Shown piece after piece: positions 9,410-17,633 of a DNA stretch of 64,000 nucleotides. The notes beneath the pieces were generated by a model. The model had not been told where the DNA came from. It searched no databases and saw only the letters and a program-made list of their open reading frames with translations. Position numbers and translations under genes: made by a program. Source of the stretch: CAYQJL01 sp964612295 (GTDB taxonomy: Bacteria; Eisenbacteria; RBG-16-71-46; CAIMUX01; WJJG01); contig CAZTDY010000005.1 of the NCBI GenBank assembly GCA_964612295.1, forward strand, positions 71,036-135,035, read 5' to 3'. Each line of letters opens with the position of its first letter. Within the stretch, counting starts at the first letter, position 1.

Positions 9410-9943
9410 CTAGTCCAGCCTGCGCAGATCCTGCAGTTTGAACGATTCGGTCTGGCCGCGTTCCTTCTCCGGCCTGAGCCCCGCCACGTCCCACAGGTAA
9501 CGCAGCGCAACCTCGCCCGCCGAAGGCGACGGGTCGGAGGCCGAATCCTCCTGGGCCGCGCTGCCCTGTTTCAGCCAGCGCTCGGCCTTGACCACGTCGT
9601 CGAACGAGAGGGCCTGGCAGAGCAACTCCGTGACCACGTAGTAGCGGGCAGTGCGATCCAGCTCATCCACCGGCAGCAGCGGGGCCAGCAGGTGACTGTC
9701 CATCAGGAGGTGAATGTCACTGAGATCGTCACAGGTCAGCTCGGCGTCCTTGCCCTGGAAGTCGTTCAGCGCCAGGTGAAGGCGTCCGTCGATCGTGACG
9801 GCCAGACTGTCGGCATACATGAGGCAGACTGCCTCCGGAGCCGAGGCTCCGGCCGATGGCACGTAGGCCATCGACCAGAGCCCAACCATGAAGAGGCAGC
9901 CGGCGATCGTTCTGGCTAGAACGGTTGCCCGATCGTTACCCAT
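9410..9943 (-). CDS. Small exported protein of unknown function
   Basis: 177 residues starting with a signal-peptide-like segment (TIAGCLFMVGLWSMAYVPSAGA). The mature part is acidic and helical, with LTCDDLSDIHLLMDSHLLAP and a Leu-rich region, and I recognise no domain. Its start lies 28 bases inside the 3' end of the Omp85-type gene, so it is probably co-translated with it from the same sigma-54-type transcript. It could be an accessory protein of that outer-membrane protein (inference from overlap only). Confidence 0.65.
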   Translation of the reverse strand: MGNDRATVLARTIAGCLFMVGLWSMAYVPSAGASAPEAVCLMYADSLAVTIDGRLHLALNDFQGKDAELTCDDLSDIHLLMDSHLLAPLLPVDELDRTARYYVVTELLCQALSFDDVVKAERWLKQGSAAQEDSASDPSPSAGEVALRYLWDVAGLRPEKERGQTESFKLQDLRRLD

Positions 9944-11652
9944 ATCTTGGCGTCCGCATCCGAGTCATCCAGGGACTTGGCCAGGTCGACCCTGAGGTCT
10001 TCTCCCAATCGTATCCGCAGCCCGACCGTGGAGGAGAATTTGCCGTCATCGATGATGTCCGCATCTCGATCCGCGGTCTTGCCGATGTCATAGAAGATGG
10101 CGGGCTGAAAGTCGGTGAACGGGATCCGCGGCGCGTATTCGACGTTGGCGAGCACCATCTGATCGCCCATGAGGCTCTTGTGATCGATCCCGCGAATCGT
10201 GCGAGCCCCGCCCAGGTAGAACTTCCGGAAGAGGGGCAGGTCGCCCTCGGATGACCCGTACTTCACCCGCACGTTGATATTGCCGATGCCCTTGATCGGC
10301 TGAAAACGCTGCAGCTCGGCCGTGTAGCGCTCGTAGCAGAGATCACCCTTCAGATCCTCGCCGGCCTTGCGGTACTCCGCGCGGAAGATGACCCCGTACT
10401 CCGGGTATTCGTCGTCATCGACCCAGTTCAATTCATACCAGGCGATGAGTTCGCCCAGCTTGGCGCTGAAGTCGTCCACGCCTGCGCTGAGCATCGAGTC
10501 GGGAAGGGTCGAGAAGTTGGGGCGGAACTGTTTGTGGGCGTCGAAAAGGTGCCAGAGATTGGGGTAGTGATCCTGCCAGGCCAGTTCCGTGAAGCGGTAG
10601 GCCGCACCGAACTCGTTGTGCCGCTCCGGTTGAATCGTCAGGAACCCGCGGGCGCCCTTCTCGAGGTAGTAATCGCCGTAGTCTTCGGCCGCGAGGAGCG
10701 AGAGCACCGTGGTCTCATCCCGGGGGGCGAGCCAGTAGTCGTCCGAGGTCGACTGCCGGAAGAAGCTCCCGCCGATGGTGATTGGAAACGCATCGAAGAA
10801 TCGCTGCCGGGCGCCGAGTTCGTAGTCCCACCGTCCGGGCATGAACGCGCGAGTGGCGCGGGCGAAGAAGGTCGGCAGGACGGAGTCGGGATCCGCGATC
10901 TGCAGGCGGGCGCTGATCGTGCCCCCATCGACCCGGTTGTAGTATCCATCGGTCGAAAGGACGTGCTCGTTGTCCCAATCCCAGTCGTACTCCGCTCCAT
11001 CTCGGCGGCCGCGGGAGATCGCGCGGTCCGAGAAAACCTCACCTTCCACATGGCTCTCACGGTCCAAGCGGATCCGGCCGGCGATCGCGACGACGTCGCC
11101 GTGCACGCGGGCATCCGGGGCGATGTCGATGTCGCCGCCCAGGGCCACCACGTTGCGGCGGACCTCTCCGTCGACATAAACGTCACCACCAAAGCAGATC
11201 ACATCCCCGTAGATGAAGTCCTCGGAGTCGACGTCCAGATCGTGACCCAGCGCGAAAAGCGCCCGGCGCGAACGGAGCCGATTGTCGTCGCTCAGGCCGT
11301 GCCGGTTCGCGAAGCTGACCTCGATCCGGCCGCGCCTCCCGCGCACGCCGTCGACCAGCAGTTCGCCCAGGTCGTAGCGCAGCTGTCCCACCAGAATCGC
11401 GTCGCGCTCGATCATGACCTCCGAACAGAGCACCAGGCGGTCCCCACTCAGATAGATGTCATCGGCGTCGAATTCGATGGTGCGGGTCGTGCCGTTCTCC
11501 TCGAGGCGAATGAAGCCGTCATCTCCCTCGGTGCCGATCACGATGAGGGTGGCCTCTTCCATGCCCGCGTCCCTCGCGCCGGCCGGGCCCAATGCGGCCA
11601 GGGCCAGAAGCGCGATTCCGAGAAGGCGCGTGATCTGCTTCCTGCGTGTCAT
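9916..11652 (-). CDS. Bactofilin-like domain fused to Omp85-type beta-barrel
   Basis: About 578 residues with a signal peptide (ITRLLGIALLALAALGPAGA). Residues about 20-220 are short beta-helix repeats of the polymer-forming/bactofilin kind (YGDVICFGGDVYVDGEVRRNV, VALGGDIDIAPDARVHG, VVAIAGRIRL). The rest is a beta-barrel with the Omp85 signature GGARTIRGID and a terminal Phe (IGQPF). Omp85 proteins insert or export proteins or lipids at the outer membrane; here the usual POTRA repeats are missing and a bactofilin-like sheet takes their place. The start at 11652 has Shine-Dalgarno GAGAGGGAG. The upstream DNA carries a sigma-54-type promoter and two enhancer-like palindromes. Confidence 0.8.
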   Translation of the reverse strand: MTRRKQITRLLGIALLALAALGPAGARDAGMEEATLIVIGTEGDDGFIRLEENGTTRTIEFDADDIYLSGDRLVLCSEVMIERDAILVGQLRYDLGELLVDGVRGRRGRIEVSFANRHGLSDDNRLRSRRALFALGHDLDVDSEDFIYGDVICFGGDVYVDGEVRRNVVALGGDIDIAPDARVHGDVVAIAGRIRLDRESHVEGEVFSDRAISRGRRDGAEYDWDWDNEHVLSTDGYYNRVDGGTISARLQIADPDSVLPTFFARATRAFMPGRWDYELGARQRFFDAFPITIGGSFFRQSTSDDYWLAPRDETTVLSLLAAEDYGDYYLEKGARGFLTIQPERHNEFGAAYRFTELAWQDHYPNLWHLFDAHKQFRPNFSTLPDSMLSAGVDDFSAKLGELIAWYELNWVDDDEYPEYGVIFRAEYRKAGEDLKGDLCYERYTAELQRFQPIKGIGNINVRVKYGSSEGDLPLFRKFYLGGARTIRGIDHKSLMGDQMVLANVEYAPRIPFTDFQPAIFYDIGKTADRDADIIDDGKFSSTVGLRIRLGEDLRVDLAKSLDDSDADAKIWVTIGQPF

Positions 11653-11706
11653 GTCATGTCTCCCTCTCAAAGGGTCCACCAGGTTTCCTGTTCACCCTTG
11701 GAGAGT

Positions 11707-11721
11707 GCATGGGCTGTGCCA
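11707..11721 (-). promoter_or_regulatory. Sigma-54 (-24/-12) promoter
   Basis: On the minus strand the sequence reads TGGCAC-AGCCC-ATGC. It has the invariant GG and GC separated by 10 bases, as in the consensus TGGCAC-N5-TTGC. It lies about 55 bases upstream of the Omp85-type ATG at 11652 and directly downstream of a gene for a sigma-54-dependent activator. Confidence 0.65.
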
Positions 11722-11786
11722 TCTTAGCGCGCTTGCCGCAACCCACTGCAACAACGGCAGATGGGTGGTGCGCGCCGTGCGCCGCC

Positions 11787-11834
11787 GTTGTCAATTCCAC
11801 AACACCGGCTCTCCGGCGTTGTCAGGAGGACAAC
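11787..11834. promoter_or_regulatory. Two enhancer-like palindromes for the NtrC-type activator
   Basis: Two 17-base imperfect-to-perfect dyads share the consensus GTTGTC-N5-(C/G)ACAAC. They lie at 11787-11803 (spacer AATTC) and 11818-11834 (spacer AGGAG; arms perfect), with centres 31 bases apart, about three helical turns. They are 70-130 bases upstream of the sigma-54-type promoter, the usual place for activator binding. The second overlaps the stop codon of the activator gene itself. Confidence 0.6.
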
Positions 11835-13192
11835 AACCCCAGCCGTTTCAGCTTGCGATAGAGGTTTCCGCGATCCACCCCCAGGTCCTGGGCCAGCTGG
11901 GTGATGTTCCCGCCGTGCCCTTCGAGCTGGCTTCGCAGATAGCCGCGTTCGAACTGCTCGACGGCCCGGGTCAGCCGGTTCTTGCCGTCCTCCGCGGCCG
12001 TTTCGCCCCCATTTGGACCCAGACAGGGCCGCACCTGGGTCGCGTCGATCGAATCGCCGCCGCACGTGTAGTAGAGCCGTTCGATCACGTTGCGCAGCTC
12101 GCGGACGTTTCCCGGCCAGGGGTGCGCCATCAGAAGATCGAGCGCCTCGGGAGTGATCGCAGGGCAGAGGCCTCCCTCCCGGCGGTGCAGCCCATCACGG
12201 AAGTGCTCGGCCAGAGAGGGGATATCCTCACGCCGCTCGCGCAGCGGCGGCACGGTCAAGGGGACGGTGTTGATTCGGTAGAGAAGATCCTCTCGAAACT
12301 GACCCCCGGCCACCATCTCATCCAAGCGGCGATGGGTCGCACTCAGCACCCGGACGTCGACCGCGGTCGGACGCTCGCCTCCCACCGGGGTGATTCGCCC
12401 GCTCTCCAGGGTGCGCAGAAGCTTCGGCTGCATGGCGAGGGGCATGTCACCGATCTCATCGAGCAGCAGGGTCCCCCGGTGGGCTTGCGCGAACCGGCCG
12501 GGCCGCGATTGGGTGGCTCCCGTGAAAGCGCCCTTCTCGTGACCGAAGAGCTCGCTCTCGACCAGCTCCGCCGGCATCGCCGAGCAGTTGAGCGTCACCA
12601 GGGAGCCTTCCGCCCTCGGGCTCCGAAAGTGGATCTGGGCGGCCACGTTCTCTTTTCCGGTGCCACTCTCGCCCAGAATGAGAATGCGCACATCGCTCGA
12701 GGCAAGTCGTTCGATCTGACCGAGCAGATGCGCCATCTGCGCGGAGCCGCCCACGAGCGGATAGTCCGCGAGCCGTTTCTCCTGCAGACTGCGATTGCTC
12801 TCTTTGAGCCGCGCGATCCGGAGTGCGTTGCCCACCACGGTCAGGAGCCGCGCTGGTTCGAATGGTTTCTCGAGGAAGTCGGTCGCGCCCCGCTTGATCG
12901 AATCCGCGGCCTCCTGGAGCGACGCCGCGCCGGAGACCATGACGATCTCGGGCGGGTGGGTCTGGGCGCTCAACTCGGCGAGCAGATCGGTTCCTTTCCC
13001 GTCGGGCAGCTGAATGTCGAGGAGCAGCACGAGCGGGCGGTGGCGGGCCAGCGCTTCCCGGGCGGGGGTGAGGGCTTCGAACTCGGCCAGCGAGTATCCC
13101 TCCCGGGTGAGAAGCAGGCGGACCTCCTCCCGGAAGAGCGCATCGTCGTCGACCAAGTAGATGTCAGCCGGTGGCGTCGTCATCCGCGGCAT
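11822..13192 (-). CDS. Sigma-54-dependent NtrC-family response regulator
   Basis: 456 residues. Receiver domain (residues 10-125; acidic pocket VDDD, phospho-acceptor Asp59 in LLLDIQLPDG, Lys in LEKPF), AAA+ domain (about 145-385; Walker A GESGTGKE, sigma-54 contact loop GAFTGA, Walker B TLLLDEIGD) and a C-terminal Fis-type helix-turn-helix (LAQDLGVDRGNLYRKLKRLG). It activates sigma-54 RNA polymerase after phosphorylation. It overlaps the 3' end of the histidine kinase gene, so the two form a two-component operon; the kinase is split by an insertion remnant. ATGs at 13192 and 13183 are both possible. Its likely target is the sigma-54 promoter just downstream. Confidence 0.93.
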   Translation of the reverse strand: MPRMTTPPADIYLVDDDALFREEVRLLLTREGYSLAEFEALTPAREALARHRPLVLLLDIQLPDGKGTDLLAELSAQTHPPEIVMVSGAASLQEAADSIKRGATDFLEKPFEPARLLTVVGNALRIARLKESNRSLQEKRLADYPLVGGSAQMAHLLGQIERLASSDVRILILGESGTGKENVAAQIHFRSPRAEGSLVTLNCSAMPAELVESELFGHEKGAFTGATQSRPGRFAQAHRGTLLLDEIGDMPLAMQPKLLRTLESGRITPVGGERPTAVDVRVLSATHRRLDEMVAGGQFREDLLYRINTVPLTVPPLRERREDIPSLAEHFRDGLHRREGGLCPAITPEALDLLMAHPWPGNVRELRNVIERLYYTCGGDSIDATQVRPCLGPNGGETAAEDGKNRLTRAVEQFERGYLRSQLEGHGGNITQLAQDLGVDRGNLYRKLKRLGLLSS

Positions 13193-14087
13193 TCCAATCC
13201 AGGCTGAAGGTTGTTCCCGTGTTTCCCGTCCGGTAGGCGATCCTACCCCCCAGTGATCCGACGATCTTCTTCACAATCGCCAGCCCAAGTCCGGAGCCGG
13301 ACGGCTTGGTCGTGACGTAGGGGTCGAAGAGCCGCTGCTCGATCTCGGGCGGGATCCCCGGACCGTCATCGCGCACCTCGATCCGCACGCCTACGCCGGT
13401 GGCGGCGGTGGCGATCGCTACCCGGCCATCGGGTCCGGCGGCCTCCCGGGCATTCTTGAGGAGGTTCACCAGGGCCTCCCTCAGCATATAGGGGTCGATG
13501 GAAATGGGGGGCAGGCCCGGCGCCAGCTCCATGTCGATCCCGGCCGCGGGAGCGAAACTCTCACTTAGCCGTACGGCCTGCTGCACGATCGAGTTCGGTT
13601 CGGCGGGCAGAGGTTGAATGTCGATCGGCCGGCCGAAGAGGGAGAAATCGCGTGCGATTCGCTCCAGACGATCCAACTCCGAGCGCACCGTCTCCAGCGG
13701 CTTGCCCGCCGCGGAGTTCTGCTCGTCCGGTTGGGCCTGCTCGGGCAGGCGCGCGAGGGCGAGTTTGACCGGCGCCAGAGTGTTCTTGATCCCGTGGGCG
13801 ATCGTGCGGGCGGTCTGCTGCCAGGCGGCCGTACGCTCGGCCTCGACGAGCCGCTCGGTGGCCTCGGCCAGGCGCGTCGACATTCGGTTGAAGCCGTCCA
13901 CCAGGGCACCGACCTCATCTTTCCGCCGGTAGGGAAGGCGGACGTCCCACTGGCCCGGTCCCACAGACTCGGCCAGACGTTCCAGGTCCGCCAGGGGGCG
14001 GGTGAGGCTCCGCGCGGTGAACTGGCTCACCATCAGGATGACGAGCAGGTACAGCAGGTTGGCCAGACCCCAGAGGAGCCGCAGCAT
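13164..14087 (-). CDS. Histidine kinase, C-terminal half (gene interrupted by IS66 tail)
   Basis: 307 residues from the first ATG after the insertion: one membrane span (LLYLLVILMVSQF), HAMP (about 30-80), the dimerisation/phospho-acceptor helix with His in IAHGIKNTLAPVK, and an HATPase domain with N box NLLKNA, G1 DDGPGIPPE and G2 GSGLGLAIVKKI. This is the catalytic half of an NtrB-type kinase. Reading upstream in the same frame, two TGA stops (14163-14165 and 14154-14156) inside or at the edge of the inserted DNA cut it from its sensor half. A chance GGAGGA 6 bases before this ATG could allow reinitiation and a sensorless kinase. Removing 14122-14442 restores one open frame. Confidence 0.8.
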   Translation of the reverse strand: MLRLLWGLANLLYLLVILMVSQFTARSLTRPLADLERLAESVGPGQWDVRLPYRRKDEVGALVDGFNRMSTRLAEATERLVEAERTAAWQQTARTIAHGIKNTLAPVKLALARLPEQAQPDEQNSAAGKPLETVRSELDRLERIARDFSLFGRPIDIQPLPAEPNSIVQQAVRLSESFAPAAGIDMELAPGLPPISIDPYMLREALVNLLKNAREAAGPDGRVAIATAATGVGVRIEVRDDGPGIPPEIEQRLFDPYVTTKPSGSGLGLAIVKKIVGSLGGRIAYRTGNTGTTFSLDWNAADDDATG

Positions 14088-14111
14088 CCGGCGTCCTCCG
14101 CCCCTCAGGAC

Positions 14112-14442
14112 CAGCTTCAGTGTAAGTACTCGCCGTACCCCGTTACGGTCGATTCAGGCGGATCAACTCATCAAGTCTGAAGGCAGGGTCACCGTTCCGG
14201 GCTTCTTGAGTGCGGCATAGGCGGCTTCTCGTAGGTACGCTTTCGGTTCCACGCGGCAGAGCTTCGCCGATTCCAATAGGCTGTAGAACAACGCCGCCAC
14301 CTCGGTTCCGCGCTTCGATCGCGAACCATAGTGATTCTTTCGGCCCAAGACCACTCCGCGCAGCGCTCGTTCAGCCGCGTTGTTGTCCAAAGGGATCCGA
14401 GGATCATCCAGGAACGCGATCAACCGGGGCCACAGCTTCAGT
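14112..14442. repeat. 10-bp direct repeat flanking the IS66 remnant (target duplication)
   Basis: CAGCTTCAGT occurs at 14112-14121 and 14433-14442, immediately outside the IS66-derived DNA. Both copies are in the same kinase reading frame (minus strand A-CTG-AAG-CTG, Leu-Lys-Leu). Deleting one copy plus the insert (321 bases, 107 codons) joins ...RFEELKL to VLRGGGRRMLRLL in frame, which is strong evidence for the pre-insertion sequence. Confidence 0.8.
14122..14434 (-). mobile_element. IS66-family remnant: one end plus the tnpC 3' end (313 bp)
   Basis: On the plus strand the element begins GTAAGTACT, the GTAA terminus typical of IS66-family ends, and runs inward through the last ~90 codons of tnpC on the minus strand. 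It is flanked by the 10-base direct repeat CAGCTTCAGT (14112-14121 and 14433-14442), which includes the 8-base duplication (GCTTCAGT) expected for this family. The other IS end, tnpA, tnpB and most of tnpC are absent, so the right-hand edge is not a normal terminus. The cause could be one-ended transposition, an internal deletion, or an assembly collapse of a full element. Confidence 0.75.
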
Positions 14443-14978
14443 TCTTCGAACCGCTGCAAGTGGAAGGCCAGCTCCTCGAGCAACCGGCCTTGGTCGACCG
14501 GCAGCCAACAGCCTGTGACCAGCAGATGGGTCTGTGACCAGCGGAGGGCGTAGGCCAGGACGCGCTCCTCGATAGACATCCAGCCTGAGCGGCTTCCGCT
14601 CAGCGGCGAGTCGGTGGGCGATGTTTCCCCCAACGCGAGCAGCCGGCTTCGGATGAAATCGGGCGAGAGATCTCCCTCGCCCGCGCTGGTGGTGTCCTCC
14701 CCGGTGACGAGGACCGCGATATCGAGCCCGTGGGCGAGATACTGCTCGGCGCTTGCGTAGATCGGGGAGGCGGGGGTGAGCTCCAGCGTCTTGCCGGCAT
14801 AGGCTTCGAGGGTCCCATCGGCCAGGGCGTGGGCGTCGAGGAGCGCCTCCTCGATGCCGGGCGAGGCGATCCGCTCCAGGCTCCCGATCCCCAACTCCAG
14901 GCTCAGGTAGGACAATCCCGCCACGGGCAGGAAGGCAAAGAGGAAAAACGCGAGAAAGAGCCGGGTTTTGAGTCTCAT
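14163..14978 (-). pseudogene. Histidine kinase sensor half fused to IS66 transposase C-terminus
   Basis: 271-residue chimera. Residues 1 to about 182 are the N-terminal membrane span (LFLAFFLFAFLPVAGLSYL) and periplasmic sensor region of the kinase. From about residue 183 to the end the protein is the C-terminus of an IS66-family TnpC transposase (FLDDPRIPLDNNAAERALRG, GRKNHYGSRSKRGTEVAAL, ESAKLCRVEPKAYLR). The junction is a copy of a 10-base direct repeat whose other copy lies at 14112-14121. A Shine-Dalgarno-like GGCGAGGCAGG precedes the ATG. The transposase piece lacks the N-terminal and catalytic parts and cannot be active. Whether the truncated sensor is made or stable is unknown. Confidence 0.82.
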
Positions 14979-15087
14979 CCTGCCTCGCCTGGGCGCCCTT
15001 TTCGAGGGTCACCGACCTACACGCGCAAACCCCGCCGCCTTGCAGGGAGAGGCCTATACTGAGGACTGATTTCCGGGAGGAAAGATG

Positions 15088-15161
15088 TGGCGGCGCAGGG
15101 ACTCGAACCCCGGACACGCGGATTATGATTCCGCTGCTCTAACCAACTGAGCTACGCCGCC
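15088..15161 (-). tRNA. tRNA-Met (CAT anticodon)
   Basis: The minus strand folds as a standard cloverleaf: acceptor GGCGGCG/CGCCGCC, D-arm AGCTCAGTTGGTTAGAGC, anticodon stem GCGGA/TCCGC with loop ATCATAA (anticodon CAT), T-arm with GGTTCGAGTCC, and discriminator A. No CCA is encoded. The body looks like elongator Met. A CAT anticodon is also used by the Ile2 tRNA after lysidine modification, and I cannot exclude that by eye. Confidence 0.93.
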
Positions 15162-15250
15162 AGCAGCGGTGAAATGTACCGAACCGCCCGGGCTTAGAGC
15201 AACCGGTTTTTCAAGCGGAGGGGAGGCGCGGGGGGAGGCCCCGCGTCAGC

Positions 15251-15280
15251 TTGACAGAGGTTTGGCCAGCCGGATATAGT
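15251..15280 (+). promoter_or_regulatory. Sigma-70-type promoter for the barrel gene
   Basis: TTGACA (perfect -35) is separated by 18 bases from TATAGT (5/6 match to -10). It would start transcription near 15288, giving a leader of about 110 bases before the ATG at 15399. A GC-rich hairpin (CGCGGGG / CCCCGCG, 15227-15245) lies just upstream. Confidence 0.6.
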
Positions 15281-15398
15281 GCAGCAATTCAAACTACAAG
15301 CGGGGATCCAAGGCAATTGCTTCCACGGCAGGATGGCCCCTCGAGGAGGCCGAGTCCGAGCCCCTACCCCGGCAGGCCGCGAAGAATGAGGACGTGGG

Positions 15399-16070
15399 AT
15401 GAAGAAGCTGAGTCTTCTGGTGGGGTGTCTATTGGCCCTGGTGCTTCCTGGTTCGAGCCAGGCGGGCATCAGCCCCGATCTCAACGGCTTAGGCAGTTTC
15501 GGCATTAGCGTCGGCGCGATGCGCTGGTTCGCGGACGGGGATGCCAGCGAGTGGGAAGGCCATGCCGCGCAGATCCGGCCGATCGGGAAGGCCGTCTTCC
15601 GCTATCGGTGGAGCTCGACCTGGGCCGCCGCCGTCGAAGCCGGATTCGGCTGGAACAGCTATGCGGAAAGCGACGACCTCGTAACCTGGGTCATTCCACT
15701 CACGCTCGGTTTCGAGCGCCATATCGGGGAATACTGGGGAGCCTCGACGTCGGTCAATTTCGGTTCCGGCATGTTCGTGTGGGGTCGGCGCCGCGGCGGG
15801 AACTTCCTTCACGATGAAATCACTCAGAAGAAGTATCACGCCACCGATCCGGGTCTGTTTGTCGGGCTGATCGGGGAGTACCACCTGGACGAGCACGTCA
15901 CGATCACCAATCAGTTGACCGCGACCTACATCTATTCTCTCCACAGCGACGACTTCAAGGCTGCGCTCGGCGGCGACGACCTGTTCGTCGATCTGCGGAT
16001 AGGCATCAACTACTACTTCTCGACGCGCGAGGGGCTCATCGTCCGGGAGGGGGGGGGCGAAGGTCGATGA
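15399..16070 (+). CDS. Small outer-membrane beta-barrel protein
   Basis: 223 residues with a signal peptide (LSLLVGCLLALVLPGSSQA). The mature part shows alternating aromatic strands and turns typical of an 8-stranded OmpA/OmpW-like barrel (AAAVEAGFGWNSY, IPLTLGFERHI, GASTSVNFGSGMFVWG, LFVDLRIGINYYF). No periplasmic OmpA domain follows. The function is unknown: perhaps a porin-like or structural protein. It has its own promoter (15251-15280) and terminator (16093-16124), so it is monocistronic. Confidence 0.72.
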   Translation: MKKLSLLVGCLLALVLPGSSQAGISPDLNGLGSFGISVGAMRWFADGDASEWEGHAAQIRPIGKAVFRYRWSSTWAAAVEAGFGWNSYAESDDLVTWVIPLTLGFERHIGEYWGASTSVNFGSGMFVWGRRRGGNFLHDEITQKKYHATDPGLFVGLIGEYHLDEHVTITNQLTATYIYSLHSDDFKAALGGDDLFVDLRIGINYYFSTREGLIVREGGGEGR

Positions 16071-16092
16071 GACGACGCATATGCTAATACCC

Positions 16093-16124
16093 AGGGCCGG
16101 CGATGGACGCGTCGGCCCTTTCTT
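16093..16124 (+). terminator. Rho-independent terminator after the barrel gene
   Basis: A stem AGGGCCG / CGGCCCT, with a further G-C-rich closing region and a short loop, is followed by TTTCTT. It lies 22 bases after the stop codon and ahead of guaB's Shine-Dalgarno. Confidence 0.7.
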
Positions 16125-16154
16125 GTATCTACCGCAGAGGAAGGAGCCGAGAGA

Positions 16155-17618
16155 ATGGATGAACGCGTCACCAAGGTCGGGTTGACCTTCGATGATGTGC
16201 TGCTCATTCCGCGGAAGTCCGAGGTCATGCCGGGTGAGGCCGACACCTCGGTCGAAATCTGCGAGGGCGTTCACCTGAACGTCCCGATCATCAGTGCGGC
16301 GATGGACACCGTCACGGAATCGCGGATGGCGATCGCCATGGCCCGCGAGGGTGGGCTGGGCATCATCCATCGCAATCTCTCCGTCGAGGATCAGGCCAAC
16401 GAGATCGACAAGGTCAAACGATCCGAAAGCGGGATGATCACCGACCCCATCACGCTTCCGCCCGACCTGCCAGTGGGCCGCGCCCTGGAGGTCATGGAGA
16501 AGTACCGCGTTTCCGGGGTGCCGATCACCGAAGGTGAGAAGCTCATCGGGATTCTCACGAATCGCGACCTGCGGTTCATCGACGATCACAGTCTCCTGAT
16601 CCGGGAGGTGATGACCACCAAGAACCTGGTGACCGTCCCCGTGGGGACCAGCCTGGAGCGGGCGAGGCGCCTGCTGCATGAGCACCGGATCGAAAAACTG
16701 CCGGTGGTCGACGACCAGTACCGGTTGCGCGGGCTGATCACGGTCAAGGACATCATGAAACGGATCGCCCACCCCAAGGCGGCGAAAGACCAGTTGGGCC
16801 GACTCCTGGTTGGCGGGGCGGTCGGAGTCGGCGAGGCGGCCCTCGAGCGGGCCGAGGCGCTGGTGAAAAAGGGCACCGACGTGCTGGCGATCGATAGCGC
16901 CCACGGCCATACGGCCAATGTGATCGGGACGCTCGAGAAGCTGAGGGCCGCTTTTCCAAAGGTGCCCGTCCTTGCGGGCAACGTCGCCACAGCCGAAGGG
17001 GTCAGGGACCTGGTGGCCGCCGGCGCCAGCGCGATCAAGGTGGGGATGGGTCCCGGGGCGATCTGCACGACCCGGATTGTTGCCGGCGTGGGCGTGCCCC
17101 AGGTCACCGCGATCCTCGACTGCGCCGAGGAGGCCCAGAAGCACGGCATCCGCATCATCGCAGATGGTGGCCTCAAACACTCCGGCGATATCACCAAAGC
17201 GCTCGCCGCGGGCGCCAGCGCGGTGATGGCGGGCAGCCTCCTGGCAGGGACCGAGGAGAGCCCGGGTGAGACGATCTTCCTCCAGGGGCGCACCTTCAAG
17301 AGCTACCGCGGCATGGGGTCGATCGGAGCGATGAAGGAGGGCAGCGCCGACCGCTATTCCCAGACCGAGGAAGAGGACTCGCGCAAACTGGTGGCCGAAG
17401 GGATCGAGGGCCGGGTGCCCTATCGCGGCCGGGCGGGCGTCGTCATCTACCAGCTGGTGGGCGGACTCCGCGCGGGCATGGGATACGTCGGCGTCTCCAC
17501 GATCGATTCGCTGCGCACCGAAGCTCACTTCGTGCGCATCACGGGGGCGGGCTTGCGCGAGAGCCATCCCCACGACATCGCCATCACCAAGGAAGCACCG
17601 AACTACAAGGTGGAATAA
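16155..17618 (+). CDS. guaB: IMP dehydrogenase
   Basis: 487 residues, the normal length for the family. It converts IMP to XMP with NAD+, the committed step of GMP synthesis, in the cytosol. An N-terminal TIM-barrel segment (TFDDVLLIP) is followed by two CBS domains (about 95-210) and the remaining barrel: IDSAHGH, the active-site loop GPGAICTTR with Cys304, and the flap region MGSIGAMKEGSADRY. The C-terminus is EAPNYKVE. The start has Shine-Dalgarno AAGGAG. It looks monocistronic, with a terminator upstream and a GC hairpin downstream. Confidence 0.97.
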   Translation: MDERVTKVGLTFDDVLLIPRKSEVMPGEADTSVEICEGVHLNVPIISAAMDTVTESRMAIAMAREGGLGIIHRNLSVEDQANEIDKVKRSESGMITDPITLPPDLPVGRALEVMEKYRVSGVPITEGEKLIGILTNRDLRFIDDHSLLIREVMTTKNLVTVPVGTSLERARRLLHEHRIEKLPVVDDQYRLRGLITVKDIMKRIAHPKAAKDQLGRLLVGGAVGVGEAALERAEALVKKGTDVLAIDSAHGHTANVIGTLEKLRAAFPKVPVLAGNVATAEGVRDLVAAGASAIKVGMGPGAICTTRIVAGVGVPQVTAILDCAEEAQKHGIRIIADGGLKHSGDITKALAAGASAVMAGSLLAGTEESPGETIFLQGRTFKSYRGMGSIGAMKEGSADRYSQTEEEDSRKLVAEGIEGRVPYRGRAGVVIYQLVGGLRAGMGYVGVSTIDSLRTEAHFVRITGAGLRESHPHDIAITKEAPNYKVE

Positions 17619-17633
17619 CCTGCGCCCAAAGCA

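Noticed and set aside
14122..14434. Complete IS or MITE
   Set aside because: Only one end shows the GTAA terminus; the other edge is internal tnpC sequence, so it is a remnant.
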